Shown here piece after piece: positions 1 through 7,857 of a DNA stretch of 64,000 nucleotides. This stretch comes from a bacterium. Lineage in GTDB: Bacteria; Bacillota; Clostridia; Oscillospirales; Oscillospiraceae. The DNA is taken from NCBI GenBank assembly GCA_004560305.1, contig SFVI01000002.1, forward strand, positions 87,852 to 151,851, given 5' to 3'. The notes below the pieces were generated by a model. The model was not told the DNA's origin. It searched no databases and was given only the letters and a program-made list of their open reading frames with translations. Position 1 is the first letter of the stretch, and every line of letters begins with the position of its first letter. Both the position numbers and the translations under genes were made by a program.

Positions 1-266
1 AACACGGCCACCGGGTCGCTGCCCCGCAGTTCCAGCAGCACGCCGCTGATCTCCCGCAGGCGCTGGCCCAGCACCGGGTGGGCGTAATATTCCCGGGCCT
101 CCTCCAGGTCCCGGATGCTGTAATACCGGGCAGTAGAGCTCTGTCCCAGGCCGGCGATCTGGGGGAAAATATACCACATCCAGTGGCTGTTCTTGCGGCC
201 CCGGCGCACCTCCGCCAGGGCGGCGGCGTAATCGCCCCGCTGGGCATCCAAAAAGCGGTCAAGCAT
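1..266 (-). CDS. DUF1810 family protein, C-terminus cut by window edge
   Basis: The visible 88 residues carry the DUF1810 signature: an N-terminal MLDRFLDAQ, then GRKNSHWMWYIFPQ around residues 23-36, then the GLGQSSTARYYSI and HPVLGQRLREI blocks. DUF1810 proteins are small (about 140 residues) cytoplasmic proteins of unknown function, so roughly a third of the protein lies to the left of the window. The start at 264-266 overlaps the end of the next upstream gene (259-474) by eight bases, so the two are probably translated together. No catalytic role can be given from sequence; the family assignment is firm, function unknown. Confidence 0.85.
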   Translation of the reverse strand, partial: MLDRFLDAQRGDYAAALAEVRRGRKNSHWMWYIFPQIAGLGQSSTARYYSIRDLEEAREYYAHPVLGQRLREISGVLLELRGSDPVAV

Positions 267-474
267 GGTCAAGTCTCCTTTCAAAAAGCACGGTTTCTTC
301 TTTCATGGAAATCTTCTTCACGCTCCAGCCATAGGCCGGCAACTCCTTCTTATAGGTCAGAAAGCTGTGGTCGATGGGGAAGCCAAGGATACGTTGAATC
401 TCCTCATAGCTGAGGCGCAGACTGTCAGTGTTGATTGCCTGTATGTGTTCCCACAGGGGCTGGTATTTGCTCAT
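259..474 (-). CDS. small uncharacterised protein (71 aa)
   Basis: A 71-residue basic/hydrophilic protein with no signal peptide or membrane segment. It has a pattern I have seen in short stand-alone proteins of Firmicutes: a SYEEI-x-RILGF stretch followed by IDHSFL and a basic strand-like C-terminus. I do not recognise a named family with certainty. Reality is supported by position: its start overlaps the stop of the upstream phosphatidyltransferase gene as ATGA (471-474) and its stop overlaps the start of the DUF1810 gene, a typical tightly packed operon. Function unknown. Confidence 0.65.
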   Translation of the reverse strand: MSKYQPLWEHIQAINTDSLRLSYEEIQRILGFPIDHSFLTYKKELPAYGWSVKKISMKEETVLFERRLDHA

Positions 475-965
475 GATATGTCCCTCCCGGTTCGGATGAA
501 GTGCCCCTCCTGGATGGCGGCGAAGCTGGCCAGGGCGCAGAGGGGGACGGCCGTGTAGGAAATGTTAAGAAAGCCAAGGCTCAGGGGCAGGAGGAAAAGC
601 AGCGCCCCGGTGAGCTTGTTGGCCCTGGTGTGCAGCAGCACCAGCTTCTTCCGGCGGACAAAGCCGGAGAGAATGTTGACCAGCCGCAGCAGCGCGATCA
701 GCCCCACCCAGACCCACAGCCAGACCGGCAGGGCCAGGACAGGCAGCAGCTTGATTAGGCAGACTGAAAGAAACACTATATCCGCCATGCTGTCCAGCTT
801 TGCCCCCAGGGGGCTTGCGCTGTTGGTCCTGCGGGCCACGAAGCCGTCCAGCATATCGCTGAGCCCGGCAGCCAGGTACAGACCATAAAAGCCGGGGGAG
901 AGAGCGGGAAAGAAAAGCAGCAGTAGGGAGAGGAGGATGCGGCAGGAGGTGATCAGGTTGGCCAT
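471..965 (-). CDS. CDP-alcohol phosphatidyltransferase family membrane protein
   Basis: This 164-residue protein has the CDP-alcohol phosphotransferase signature D-x2-DG-x2-AR-x8-G-x3-D-x3-D, seen here as DMLDGFVARR then GAKLDSMAD around residues 36-62. The two aspartate pairs bind the divalent metals that activate the CDP-lipid. About five hydrophobic segments fill the rest, as expected of a small integral membrane enzyme like PgsA or PssA. It would transfer a phosphatidyl group from CDP-diacylglycerol to an alcohol; which alcohol (glycerol phosphate, serine, another lipid) cannot be decided. It lies 55 bp after the methyltransferase gene with no visible promoter, so it is probably expressed from that promoter together with the two small genes that follow. 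Confidence 0.85.
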   Translation of the reverse strand: MANLITSCRILLSLLLLFFPALSPGFYGLYLAAGLSDMLDGFVARRTNSASPLGAKLDSMADIVFLSVCLIKLLPVLALPVWLWVWVGLIALLRLVNILSGFVRRKKLVLLHTRANKLTGALLFLLPLSLGFLNISYTAVPLCALASFAAIQEGHFIRTGRDIS

Positions 966-1020
966 TGGTTCACCGCCAATCCAAATAATTGATCCGGGTG
1001 AAATGATTCATAACGGAGTT

Positions 1021-2382
1021 CTATACATTCTTTGTCATCAAGACAACCGTCTCAACATGGCAGGTTCTGGGGAACATGTCCACGGCGGTGGCGGCCTTCA
1101 GATCATAGCCCAGGGCGTTGAAGCGGAGAATGTCCCGGGCCAGGGTGGCGGGGTTGCAGGAGACGTAGACGATGCGCTCCGGCGTCATGGAAGCCACGGC
1201 GGCAATGGCTGCTTCCTCCATACCCTTTCTGGGTGGGTCCACCACAATGACCTCCGGCTTCAGGCCCCGCTGGGCCAGGGACTGAGCGGCCTCCCCCGCG
1301 TCGGCACAGAGAAACTCCGCATTGGTGATGCCGTTGGCGGCGGCGTTCCGGCGGGCGTTTTCGATGGCCTGGGGCACGATCTCGGCGCCGATGACCTTTT
1401 CGGCATGCCGGGTCAGGCACAGGCTGATGGTGCCGGCCCCGCAGTACAGGTCAAAGGCCAGCTTCACCGGGCCGGGGCAGGCATATTCCATGGCCCGCTC
1501 GTACAGCCGCTGGGCCTGGGGCGGATTGATCTGGAAAAAAGCCTGGGGCGCAATGTCAAAGGAAAAGCCGCAGAGAATGTCCCTCATTTCCGGCCTGCCC
1601 CAAAGGGGGAAAAAGTCCCCGGCCAGGACGGTGTTGCCCCGGGTTTTGTTGATGTTCAGCACGATGCCGGTCAGCTCCGGGCAGGCGGCGCGCAGGGCGT
1701 CCACCAGAGCCTGGGTCTGGCCGCCGAAGCCCCGGGCGGAGACAATGCAGGCCACCGCGTCCCCGGTGTTCACGGCCCGGCGGCAGAACACATGGCGCAC
1801 GGTGCCCCGGCCGGTCTCCTCCTCATAGGCGGGGATGCCCCGGCTGTTGAGAAAATCCGTCACGGCGGCAGTGCAGCGCTGGGCCAGTTCGTTCTGGATC
1901 AGGCAGCAGTCCAGGGAAATCAGATGATGGGTCCGCTCCCGGTAAAAGCCGTAGGCGGCCTTGCCATCCACCGGGGCCACGGCGAAGATGCCCTTGTTTC
2001 GGTACTGCTCCAGCCGGGGGCTGCCTAAAATCTCCCCGGCCTGCAACTCCTGCTTGCCGATATGGCACAGGGCATCGTTCACCCGGCGGAGCTTGAAGCG
2101 CAGCTCCTCCTCATAACGCATGTGCCAGCAGTCACAGCCGCCGCATTTGCCGAACCAGGCGCATTCCGGCTCCACCCGGCTGGGGGAGGGGGAGAGCAGT
2201 TTTTCCCCTTTGGCAAAGACGGCGCTGTTGGTGACTTTCAATATTCTGATCTCCCAGACCTCGCCGGGGATGGCCCGGGGCACAAACACGGCCCTGCCGT
2301 CAATGTGGCAGACGCCCTGGGCCTCGGAACCGTAACCGTCGATAGTGACGGTAAAAATGTCGTTTTTATTGAATGTTTTCAT
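1021..2382 (-). CDS. rlmD: 23S rRNA (uracil-5-)-methyltransferase, RlmD/RumA/TrmA family
   Basis: The protein (453 aa from the ATG at 2382) transfers a methyl group from S-adenosylmethionine to C5 of a uridine in 23S rRNA. Visible parts are an N-terminal TRAM-like beta barrel (about 1-60), a 4Fe-4S ligand set C74-x5-C80-x2-C83 with a further cysteine later (LDCC), the SAM motif FDLYCGAGTISL, the DPPRKG loop and the catalytic-cysteine motif YVSCNPATLARD near the C-terminus. A longer reading from a TTG at 2418 exists, but that TTG sits inside the predicted -35 box, so I prefer ATG 2382. The ATG lies only a few bases after the predicted transcription start, so the mRNA has almost no leader. Whether U747, U1939 or both are modified cannot be told. 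Confidence 0.9.
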   Translation of the reverse strand: MKTFNKNDIFTVTIDGYGSEAQGVCHIDGRAVFVPRAIPGEVWEIRILKVTNSAVFAKGEKLLSPSPSRVEPECAWFGKCGGCDCWHMRYEEELRFKLRRVNDALCHIGKQELQAGEILGSPRLEQYRNKGIFAVAPVDGKAAYGFYRERTHHLISLDCCLIQNELAQRCTAAVTDFLNSRGIPAYEEETGRGTVRHVFCRRAVNTGDAVACIVSARGFGGQTQALVDALRAACPELTGIVLNINKTRGNTVLAGDFFPLWGRPEMRDILCGFSFDIAPQAFFQINPPQAQRLYERAMEYACPGPVKLAFDLYCGAGTISLCLTRHAEKVIGAEIVPQAIENARRNAAANGITNAEFLCADAGEAAQSLAQRGLKPEVIVVDPPRKGMEEAAIAAVASMTPERIVYVSCNPATLARDILRFNALGYDLKAATAVDMFPRTCHVETVVLMTKNV

Positions 2383-2394
2383 GTGATAAATGAT

Positions 2395-2422
2395 AACATA
2401 TTCTTCCACATTATTCAATCAA
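2395..2422 (-). promoter_or_regulatory. sigma-70 type promoter for rlmD operon
   Basis: Read on the minus strand: -35 TTGATT (2417-2422), 16-bp spacer, -10 TATGTT (2395-2400). Transcription would start near 2388, about six bases before the ATG at 2382. Confidence 0.55.
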
Positions 2423-2493
2423 TGACAAACATAATATAAGACTTTTAACAGATACTATTCCTGCAAACCTAATATGGAATCAGGAGGATGGAT

Positions 2494-2847
2494 ATGAAAA
2501 AGTCTTTTGCATATCTTGCAGCTGTGCTGCTGCTCGTGCTCTGCCTTTCCGGCTGCGGCAACAGCAGCATGGACAACACCACCGGGGTCAGCCCTGTGCC
2601 CACAGCCATGCCTTCGGCCAGCCCCTATGCGTCCCCCAACGTCAATGACGGTGTTGTGAAGGATCGGGACGGCATCATTAAGGACAGAGACACCGGCGGC
2701 GCTTACGATGACAACAACGATATTCTGGACGGCGACAGAAACGGCACCGGCATCCTGGATGACGGCATGACCAACAACGGCAACGGCAACCATGTGGGCG
2801 GCACGGTTTCCCCTTCACCCTCGGCCAGCACAAAGCCCAACAAGTAA
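2494..2847 (+). CDS. small secreted lipoprotein
   Basis: A 117-residue predicted lipoprotein. The signal peptide starts MKKSFAYLAAVLLLVLC and ends in the lipobox LSGC, so the mature protein would be acylated on that cysteine and anchored outside the membrane. The mature part is rich in Ser, Thr, Pro, Asn and Asp, with PxPTAMPSASP-like and DRDG repeats, and looks unstructured; no enzymatic domain is visible. AGGAGG at 2482-2487 abuts an earlier ATG (2488) but is spaced six bases from the ATG at 2494, so I take the second. A perfect terminator follows at once, so the gene is probably transcribed alone. Confidence 0.75.
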   Translation: MKKSFAYLAAVLLLVLCLSGCGNSSMDNTTGVSPVPTAMPSASPYASPNVNDGVVKDRDGIIKDRDTGGAYDDNNDILDGDRNGTGILDDGMTNNGNGNHVGGTVSPSPSASTKPNK

Positions 2848-2884
2848 AAAGAAATGGCTGAGATTTCAGCCATTTCTTTTTAAG
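2847..2884 (+). terminator. rho-independent terminator
   Basis: A 14-bp inverted repeat around AAAGAAATGGCTGA with a four-base loop ends in a T run directly after the lipoprotein stop codon. The A run on the left makes it symmetrical. Confidence 0.85.
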
Positions 2885-2913
2885 TTTACATAATTTCTAA
2901 TTCAAAGTTTCTC

Positions 2914-2942
2914 TTGCGTTCACTGGACAAAGGTTGTATATT
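2914..2942 (+). promoter_or_regulatory. sigma-70 type promoter for HD/PPTase operon
   Basis: -35 TTGCGT (2914-2919), 17-bp spacer, -10 TATATT (2937-2942), 34 bp before the HD-domain start codon. Confidence 0.65.
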
Positions 2943-2976
2943 GCTTTTATTAGCAATTACAAAGGAGAGAAAAAAC

Positions 2977-3519
2977 ATGAGTTATATCCCCAGCCCGGAA
3001 CAGGCCAAAGAGCTTGTGATGCGTTATAATAAGGAAGCCTTTCATATCCAGCACGCGGAGACTGTCTCCCAGGTGATGGGAGAGCTGGCCAGGAAGTTTG
3101 ACCCGGAGAATGTGGATTTCTGGCGCACGGTGGGGATGCTGCACGATATCGATTTTGAGCTGTACTCGGAGCAACACTGCGTCAAGGCCAAGGAGATGCT
3201 CCATGAGCTGGATGTGGACGAGGAGGTCATCCACGCGGTGATCAGCCATGGCTATGGCATCTGCATCGATGTGGAGCCGGTGAAGTACATGGAGAAGGTG
3301 CTTTTCGCGGTGGATGAGCTGACGGGGCTGATCGGCGCGGCGGCTCTCATGCGGCCCACCGGCATTTCCGACATGGAGCCCAAGTCCGTAATGAAGAAGT
3401 TCAAGGACAAGAAGTTCGCCGCCGGCTGCTCCCGGGACGTGATCCGTCAGGGGGCGGAGATGATGGGCGTGGAGCTGAATGAACTGGTGGCCATGACGCT
3501 GGACGCCATGCGGGCCTGA
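2977..3519 (+). CDS. HD-domain metal-dependent phosphohydrolase
   Basis: A 180-residue soluble protein of the HDIG/HD superfamily. A histidine near residue 23 (FHIQHAE) is followed by the central LHDID (HD pair), then SHGYG, then a C-terminal aspartate helix (FAVDELTGLI). These are the metal ligands of HD hydrolases, which cleave phosphate esters of nucleotides or metabolites. The substrate cannot be read from the sequence. The start at 2977 follows AAAGGAGAG with good spacing; an upstream non-ATG extension would overlap the promoter. The stop codon overlaps the start of the phosphopantetheinyl transferase gene (TGATG), so both are in one operon, but no functional link is evident. Confidence 0.85.
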   Translation: MSYIPSPEQAKELVMRYNKEAFHIQHAETVSQVMGELARKFDPENVDFWRTVGMLHDIDFELYSEQHCVKAKEMLHELDVDEEVIHAVISHGYGICIDVEPVKYMEKVLFAVDELTGLIGAAALMRPTGISDMEPKSVMKKFKDKKFAAGCSRDVIRQGAEMMGVELNELVAMTLDAMRA

Positions 3520-4148
3520 TGCTGCGGGTCTATCACGCATCAGTTCTGCCTCTGCTGGGGCGAAAGGGTGGGGATAGTATTTCCCGATACCGGAAAGAGA
3601 AGCTGGCAAGGATCAGCGATCCCCGGGCCTATGCCCGGAGCCTGGGGGCGGAGCTGCTGCTTGCGGCGGCCTTGAAGGATATAGGGCTGTCGGCAGCGGA
3701 ACCGCTGGAGATCAGCTGCGGCGAAGGGGGAAAGCCTGCCCTTACCGGAGGGCCGGAATTCAGCCTTTCCCACTCCGGGGAGCGGGTGCTCTGCGCCCTT
3801 TCCGACGAAGCGGTGGGGGCGGATCTGCAGCAGCTGCGCCCCTATAACCCGGCCCTGGTGCGGCGTTTCTTCACGGCGGAAGAAGGGGCCTGGCTGGAAG
3901 AACAGCGGGAGCGGGACCTGTCCTTCGGCCTGCTGTGGAGCCTGAAGGAGAGCTATGTGAAGCTCCTGGGCAGCGGCCTTGCCGGGGTACATCTGGACTC
4001 CTTCACGGTGGAGCTTTTGCCGGATGGCCGGGCACGGATTGACGGAAGCAATGCGAAGCTGTGGTACGCGATCTGTAACGGCTATGTGATGGCCGTATGC
4101 TCTGACGCTTATGCAGCGCCGGAGACGGTGAAGGAATTAAGCATATGA
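3519..4148 (+). CDS. 4'-phosphopantetheinyl transferase, Sfp type
   Basis: This 209-residue enzyme should transfer the phosphopantetheine arm of coenzyme A to a serine on carrier proteins. Family landmarks are GKPAL near residue 72, FSLSHSGE (substrate loop), GADLQ around residue 99 (usually G-x-D-x-E, a magnesium site) and WSLKESYVKLLGSGL, which holds the second acidic ligand and the CoA-binding lysine. The third residue of the metal triplet is Gln instead of Glu; this is seen in some Sfp-like enzymes and may weaken one metal contact. Length is a little short compared with Sfp (224 aa). It could serve fatty acid or secondary metabolite carrier proteins; no such gene is in the window. Confidence 0.85.
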   Translation: MLRVYHASVLPLLGRKGGDSISRYRKEKLARISDPRAYARSLGAELLLAAALKDIGLSAAEPLEISCGEGGKPALTGGPEFSLSHSGERVLCALSDEAVGADLQQLRPYNPALVRRFFTAEEGAWLEEQRERDLSFGLLWSLKESYVKLLGSGLAGVHLDSFTVELLPDGRARIDGSNAKLWYAICNGYVMAVCSDAYAAPETVKELSI

Positions 4149-4178
4149 AAAGAGCGGTGTTATGCACCGCTCTTTTGC
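4148..4178. terminator. bidirectional terminator between PPTase and dapA
   Basis: Perfect 12-bp stem AAAAGAGCGGTG (4148-4159) with its complement (4165-4176) and a five-base loop. A and T runs on both sides let it serve the two convergent genes. Confidence 0.85.
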
Positions 4179-4181
4179 TGT

Positions 4182-5072
4182 CTATACATTCATTCCCTGG
4201 TCCCGCAGGACAGCCCGGAGGCGGCCCCGGTTCTCCTCGCTGATCTCCGTCAGGGGCAGGCGCAGGATGCCGGAATCCATGCCAAGAAGCTGCATGGCTG
4301 CCTTCACCGGGATGGGGTTGGTCTCATAGAACAGGGCAGAAAACAGCCGGGCATATTTGGCGTACAGGGCGGTAGCCCCGGCAAAATCCCCCTCCAGGCA
4401 GAGGGCGCAGAGCTTGGAGACAACGCCGGGGACGATGTTGCTGGCCACGGAGATCACGCCCAGGGCGCCCAGGGCCATCATGGCCACGGTGTTATCGTCG
4501 TTGCCGCTCCATATGTAGAGGTCATCCCCGCAGAGGCTGCGGGTGGTGCCCACCAGGGCGATATCCCCGGAGGCTTCCTTGATGCCGTTGATGTTGGGAT
4601 GCTGGGAGAGCACCTTATAGGTCTCCGCTGCGATGCCGATGCCGGTGCGGCTGGGGACATTGTAGAGGATCATGGGAATGTCCACCCGGTCCGCCACATA
4701 GCTGAAGTGCTCGATCAGGCCCTTCTGGGTGCTCTTGTTATAATACGGCGTCACCATGAGGATGCCGTCGGCACCGGCGTATTTGGCGTTCTCAGCGTTT
4801 CGCAGGGCGGTCTGGGTGTTATTGCTGCCGATGCCTACGATGACCTTCATGCGGCCCCGGCTATAATTGATGGCCTGGCGGACGGTCTCGTTCTGCTCAC
4901 TCTGGGTCTGGGTGGCGGCCTCGCCGGTGGTGCCGCAGACCACAATGGCGGCGGTGCCGTTCTCATACTGGAAGTCGATATTCTTTTTCAGCCGTTCAAA
5001 ATCCACGCCCTCCTGGGTGAAGGGGGTGACGATGGCGGTGCAGGCGCCTTTGAAAATAGGTGTTTTGACCAT
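4182..5072 (-). CDS. dapA: 4-hydroxy-tetrahydrodipicolinate synthase
   Basis: DapA condenses pyruvate with aspartate semialdehyde, the first committed step to diaminopimelate and lysine. The 296-residue TIM barrel shows the GTTGE pyruvate-binding loop (46-51), catalytic Tyr137 in LYNVPSRTG with Arg142, and the Schiff-base Lys165 in GIKEASGD. Length is normal for the family. AGGAGG lies six bases before the ATG. No other lysine pathway genes are nearby, so it appears to be a single-gene unit; diaminopimelate is also needed for the wall and dipicolinate for spores. The promoter is not obvious in the 145 bp shared with queA. Confidence 0.95.
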   Translation of the reverse strand: MVKTPIFKGACTAIVTPFTQEGVDFERLKKNIDFQYENGTAAIVVCGTTGEAATQTQSEQNETVRQAINYSRGRMKVIVGIGSNNTQTALRNAENAKYAGADGILMVTPYYNKSTQKGLIEHFSYVADRVDIPMILYNVPSRTGIGIAAETYKVLSQHPNINGIKEASGDIALVGTTRSLCGDDLYIWSGNDDNTVAMMALGALGVISVASNIVPGVVSKLCALCLEGDFAGATALYAKYARLFSALFYETNPIPVKAAMQLLGMDSGILRLPLTEISEENRGRLRAVLRDQGMNV

Positions 5073-5142
5073 AATAGCCTCCTGATGATCTTGTTACATC
5101 TCAAATTCTACGACGGAGGGGGGATTATTATTACTCTTGTCG

Positions 5143-5171
5143 TTGAAATCGTTGGCGGGCTCTGTTATAAT
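5143..5171 (+). promoter_or_regulatory. strong sigma-70 promoter for queA-tgt
   Basis: -35 TTGAAA (5143-5148), 17-bp spacer, perfect -10 TATAAT (5166-5171). Confidence 0.8.
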
Positions 5172-5217
5172 ATCCCTGTTACGCATGCGATATCTACTTT
5201 GAAAAAGGTGAAATTCT

Positions 5218-6240
5218 TTGAGAAAATCCGATTTTTATTTTGACCTACCGGAAGAGCTGATCGCCCAGACTCCGCTGGAACGGCGGGACAGCTCCCGGCT
5301 GCTGCATCTGGATAAGACTACCGGGGAACTGGAGCACCGGCATTTTTATGAGCTGCTGGACTATCTGCGGGAAGGGGACTGCATGGTCTTTAACGATTCC
5401 CGGGTGCTGCCGGCCCGGCTGATCGGTGCCCGGCCCACCGGCGGCAGCGTGGAGCTGGTGCTGCTGCGGGACCTGGGGGAGGGCCGCTGGGAATGTCTCA
5501 GCCGCCCCGGCAGAAAGACCAGGCCCGGCACGGAGCTTCTTTTCGGCAACGGGGAACTGAAGGCCACCGTGGAGAGCGTGGCGGAGGGCGGCAACCGCAT
5601 CGTCCGCTTTGCCTATGAGGGCATCTTCCTGGAGGTGCTGGAGCGGCTGGGCAAAATGCCTCTGCCGCCCTATATCAAGGAGGAGCTGCAGGACAGCGAG
5701 CGGTATCAGACCGTCTATTCCCGGGAAATCGGCAGCGCCGCTGCCCCCACTGCCGGGCTGCATTTTACCAAGGAACTGATGGAGAAAATCGCCGCCAAGG
5801 GCGTGAAGCTGTGCTATGTGACGCTGCATGTGGGCTTGGGCACCTTCCGCCCGGTGAAGGCGGAGGAGATCGAGGATCACGAGATGCATTCGGAGTTCTG
5901 CATCATCCCGGAGGAGACGGCCCGCATCGTCAGCGAGACCAAGAAAAAGGGCGGCCGGGTCATCGCCGTGGGCACCACCTCCTGCCGCACGCTGGAGAGC
6001 TTTGCCCGGGAGGACGGCAGTCTGCCCGCCACCTCCGGCTGGACCAACATCTTCATTTATCCCGGCTATACCTTCAAGTGCGTGGATGCGCTGGTCACCA
6101 ATTTTCACCTGCCGGAGAGCACGCTGATCATGCTGGTGTCCGCCCTGGCCGGAAGGGAGCATGTGCTCCACGCCTATGAGGAAGCGGTGAAGGAACGGTA
6201 TCGTTTCTTCTCCTTTGGCGACGCCATGTTTATCGAGTGA
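5218..6240 (+). CDS. queA: S-adenosylmethionine:tRNA ribosyltransferase-isomerase
   Basis: QueA builds epoxyqueuosine on tRNA by moving the ribosyl part of SAM onto the preQ1 base at position 34. The 340-residue protein matches the family end to end: DFYFDLPEELIAQTP at the N-terminus, FNDSRVLPARL near 60, the AAPTAGLHFT motif near 180, TLHVGLGTFRPV, EFCIIPEE and TNFHLPESTL. It starts with TTG at 5218, seven bases after AAGGTGA; no usable ATG is near. The stop is four bases from overlap with the tgt region, so queA and tgt form one operon under a consensus promoter. Confidence 0.95.
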   Translation: MRKSDFYFDLPEELIAQTPLERRDSSRLLHLDKTTGELEHRHFYELLDYLREGDCMVFNDSRVLPARLIGARPTGGSVELVLLRDLGEGRWECLSRPGRKTRPGTELLFGNGELKATVESVAEGGNRIVRFAYEGIFLEVLERLGKMPLPPYIKEELQDSERYQTVYSREIGSAAAPTAGLHFTKELMEKIAAKGVKLCYVTLHVGLGTFRPVKAEEIEDHEMHSEFCIIPEETARIVSETKKKGGRVIAVGTTSCRTLESFAREDGSLPATSGWTNIFIYPGYTFKCVDALVTNFHLPESTLIMLVSALAGREHVLHAYEEAVKERYRFFSFGDAMFIE

Positions 6241-6251
6241 GGAGGGAGCGC

Positions 6252-7382
6252 GTGTTTAAGCTGATCAAACAGGAGGGCAAGGCCCGCCGGGGACAGTTGG
6301 AAACGCCCCACGGCACTGTCCAAACCCCGGTGTTCATGAATGTGGGCACCCAGGGGGCCATCAAGGGCGCCCTGTCTGCCGACGACCTGAAAACCATCCG
6401 CTGCCAGGTGGAGCTTTCCAACACCTACCACCTTCATGTGCGCCCCGGCGACGCTCTGATTAAGGAGATGGGCGGCCTGCACAAGTTCATGAACTGGGAC
6501 GGCCCCATCCTCACCGACAGCGGCGGCTTCCAGATCTTTTCCCTGGCCAAGCTGCGGAAGATCAAGGAGGAGGGCGTCAGCTTCAACTCCCATGTGGACG
6601 GGCGGCACATTTTTATGGGGCCGGAGGAAAGCATGCGCATCCAGGCCAACCTGGGCTCGGACATTGCCATGGCCTTTGACGAGTGCATCAAGATCCCCTC
6701 ACCCCGGGACTATGTGCAGAAATCCTGTGACCGTACCGTCCGCTGGCTGGAGCGCTGCAAGGCGGCTTTGACCGACTACAACAGCCGGGAGGACGCGGTG
6801 AACCCGGGGCAGATGCTTTTCGGCATCAACCAGGGGGCGGTGTTCCATGATATCCGCGTGGCCCACATGAAGCAGATCGCCCAGCTGGACCTTCCCGGCT
6901 ATGCCATCGGCGGCCTGGCAGTGGGGGAGAGCCACCAGGAGATGTATGACACCATCGAAGCGGTGGAGGAGCATATGCCAAAGGACAAGCCCCGTTATCT
7001 GATGGGTGTGGGCACACCGGGGAATATCCTTGAGGCCGTCTTCCGGGGGGTGGACTTTTTCGACTGCGTGATGCCCGCCCGCAACGGCCGCCACGGCCAC
7101 CTGTTCACCTGGGGCGGCATCATCAACATCAAGAACGAGAAGTATGCCAGGGACACCCGCCCCATCGACCCGGAATGCGACTGCCCGGTGTGCCGCAGCT
7201 ACAGCAGGGCCTATGTGCGCCATCTGTTCAAGGCGGAGGAAATGCTGGCCATGCGCTTTGCGGTGATGCACAACCTTTACTTCTACAACCGGCTGATGGA
7301 GCGGATCCGTCAGAGTCTGGATGCGGGGGAATTCGCCGCCTTCCGGGGAAAATATTCAGAAATTCTCGATAAACGCATATAA
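6252..7382 (+). CDS. tgt: queuine/preQ1 tRNA-guanine transglycosylase
   Basis: Tgt swaps guanine 34 in tRNAs with GUN anticodons for preQ1 (or queuine). The bacterial signatures are TDSGGFQIFSLAKLRKI, DECIKIPS, GGLAVGE, catalytic aspartate in FDCVMPARNGRHG, and the zinc site C-x-C-x2-C (DCDCPVCRSYS-like) with a following histidine near the C-terminus. I place the start at GTG 6252, five bases after GGAGGG, giving 376 aa; a GTG at 6237 overlapping the queA stop is less well placed. Together with QueA and the GluQRS found at 13.1 kb, this implies queuosine-modified tRNA, with the base or its precursors made elsewhere or taken up. Confidence 0.93.
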   Translation: MFKLIKQEGKARRGQLETPHGTVQTPVFMNVGTQGAIKGALSADDLKTIRCQVELSNTYHLHVRPGDALIKEMGGLHKFMNWDGPILTDSGGFQIFSLAKLRKIKEEGVSFNSHVDGRHIFMGPEESMRIQANLGSDIAMAFDECIKIPSPRDYVQKSCDRTVRWLERCKAALTDYNSREDAVNPGQMLFGINQGAVFHDIRVAHMKQIAQLDLPGYAIGGLAVGESHQEMYDTIEAVEEHMPKDKPRYLMGVGTPGNILEAVFRGVDFFDCVMPARNGRHGHLFTWGGIINIKNEKYARDTRPIDPECDCPVCRSYSRAYVRHLFKAEEMLAMRFAVMHNLYFYNRLMERIRQSLDAGEFAAFRGKYSEILDKRI

Positions 7383-7387
7383 GCATC

Positions 7388-7416
7388 TTGAAATTTGCGC
7401 GGCAAGCATATATAAT
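7388..7416 (+). promoter_or_regulatory. strong sigma-70 promoter for yajC
   Basis: -35 TTGAAA (7388-7393), 17-bp spacer, -10 TATAAT (7411-7416), starting six bases after the tgt stop. Confidence 0.8.
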
Positions 7417-7448
7417 AGATTCACTTTGTTTTCGGAGGTAAACCAAAA

Positions 7449-7781
7449 ATGTACTTTATTCTTACAGCAGATGCAGCAGCCGGCAGCGGCTCCATGATCC
7501 TCATGCTGGTGCTGATGTTCGCCGTTTTCTATTTCTTTATTATTCGTCCTGAGAATAAGAAGAAAAAGAAAACCGAGGAAATGCGCAACTCCCTCAGCAT
7601 TGGCGATGAGATCACCACCATTGGCGGCATGACCGGCAAGCTGGTTCAGATCACTGAAGATACCGTCACCTTTGAGACCGGTGAGGACAAAGTCCGTATC
7701 CAGATCAAGAAGTGGGGCATTTCTACCACGGCCAAGATGGAAGCCGCTGAGGCTGAGGCTCGCAATAAGAAGAAAAAATAA
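7449..7781 (+). CDS. yajC: preprotein translocase subunit YajC
   Basis: YajC is the small accessory membrane subunit of the Sec translocase. The 110-residue protein has one N-terminal transmembrane helix (about 15-35, MILMLVLMFAVFYFFIIRP), a lysine cluster (KKKKK, stop-transfer), then the conserved soluble part NSLSIGDEITTIGGMTGKL and a basic lysine-rich tail. GGAGG sits ten bases before the ATG. It has its own promoter and is followed by a strong hairpin, so it can be expressed apart from tgt, though queA-tgt-yajC is the common bacterial order. Confidence 0.93.
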   Translation: MYFILTADAAAGSGSMILMLVLMFAVFYFFIIRPENKKKKKTEEMRNSLSIGDEITTIGGMTGKLVQITEDTVTFETGEDKVRIQIKKWGISTTAKMEAAEAEARNKKKK

Positions 7782-7796
7782 GCTGCCCGGTAGGGC

Positions 7797-7857
7797 ATAA
7801 AAAACACTCCCATGGAAATAGGATGTAGCGATCTTATTTCGTGGGGGTGTTTTTTTG
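7797..7857 (+). terminator. terminator after yajC, overlapping the next start region
   Basis: An imperfect long hairpin pairs AAAACACTCCCATGG with its near-complement ending GTGGGGGTGTTTT, followed by a T run (7848-7856). The 3' arm also supplies the only G-rich, Shine-Dalgarno-like sequence in front of the TTG at 7855. Confidence 0.75.

Noticed and set aside
2383..2418. TTG start extending rlmD by 12 residues
   Set aside because: The TTG lies in the predicted -35 box of the gene's own promoter and the added residues are not part of the family.
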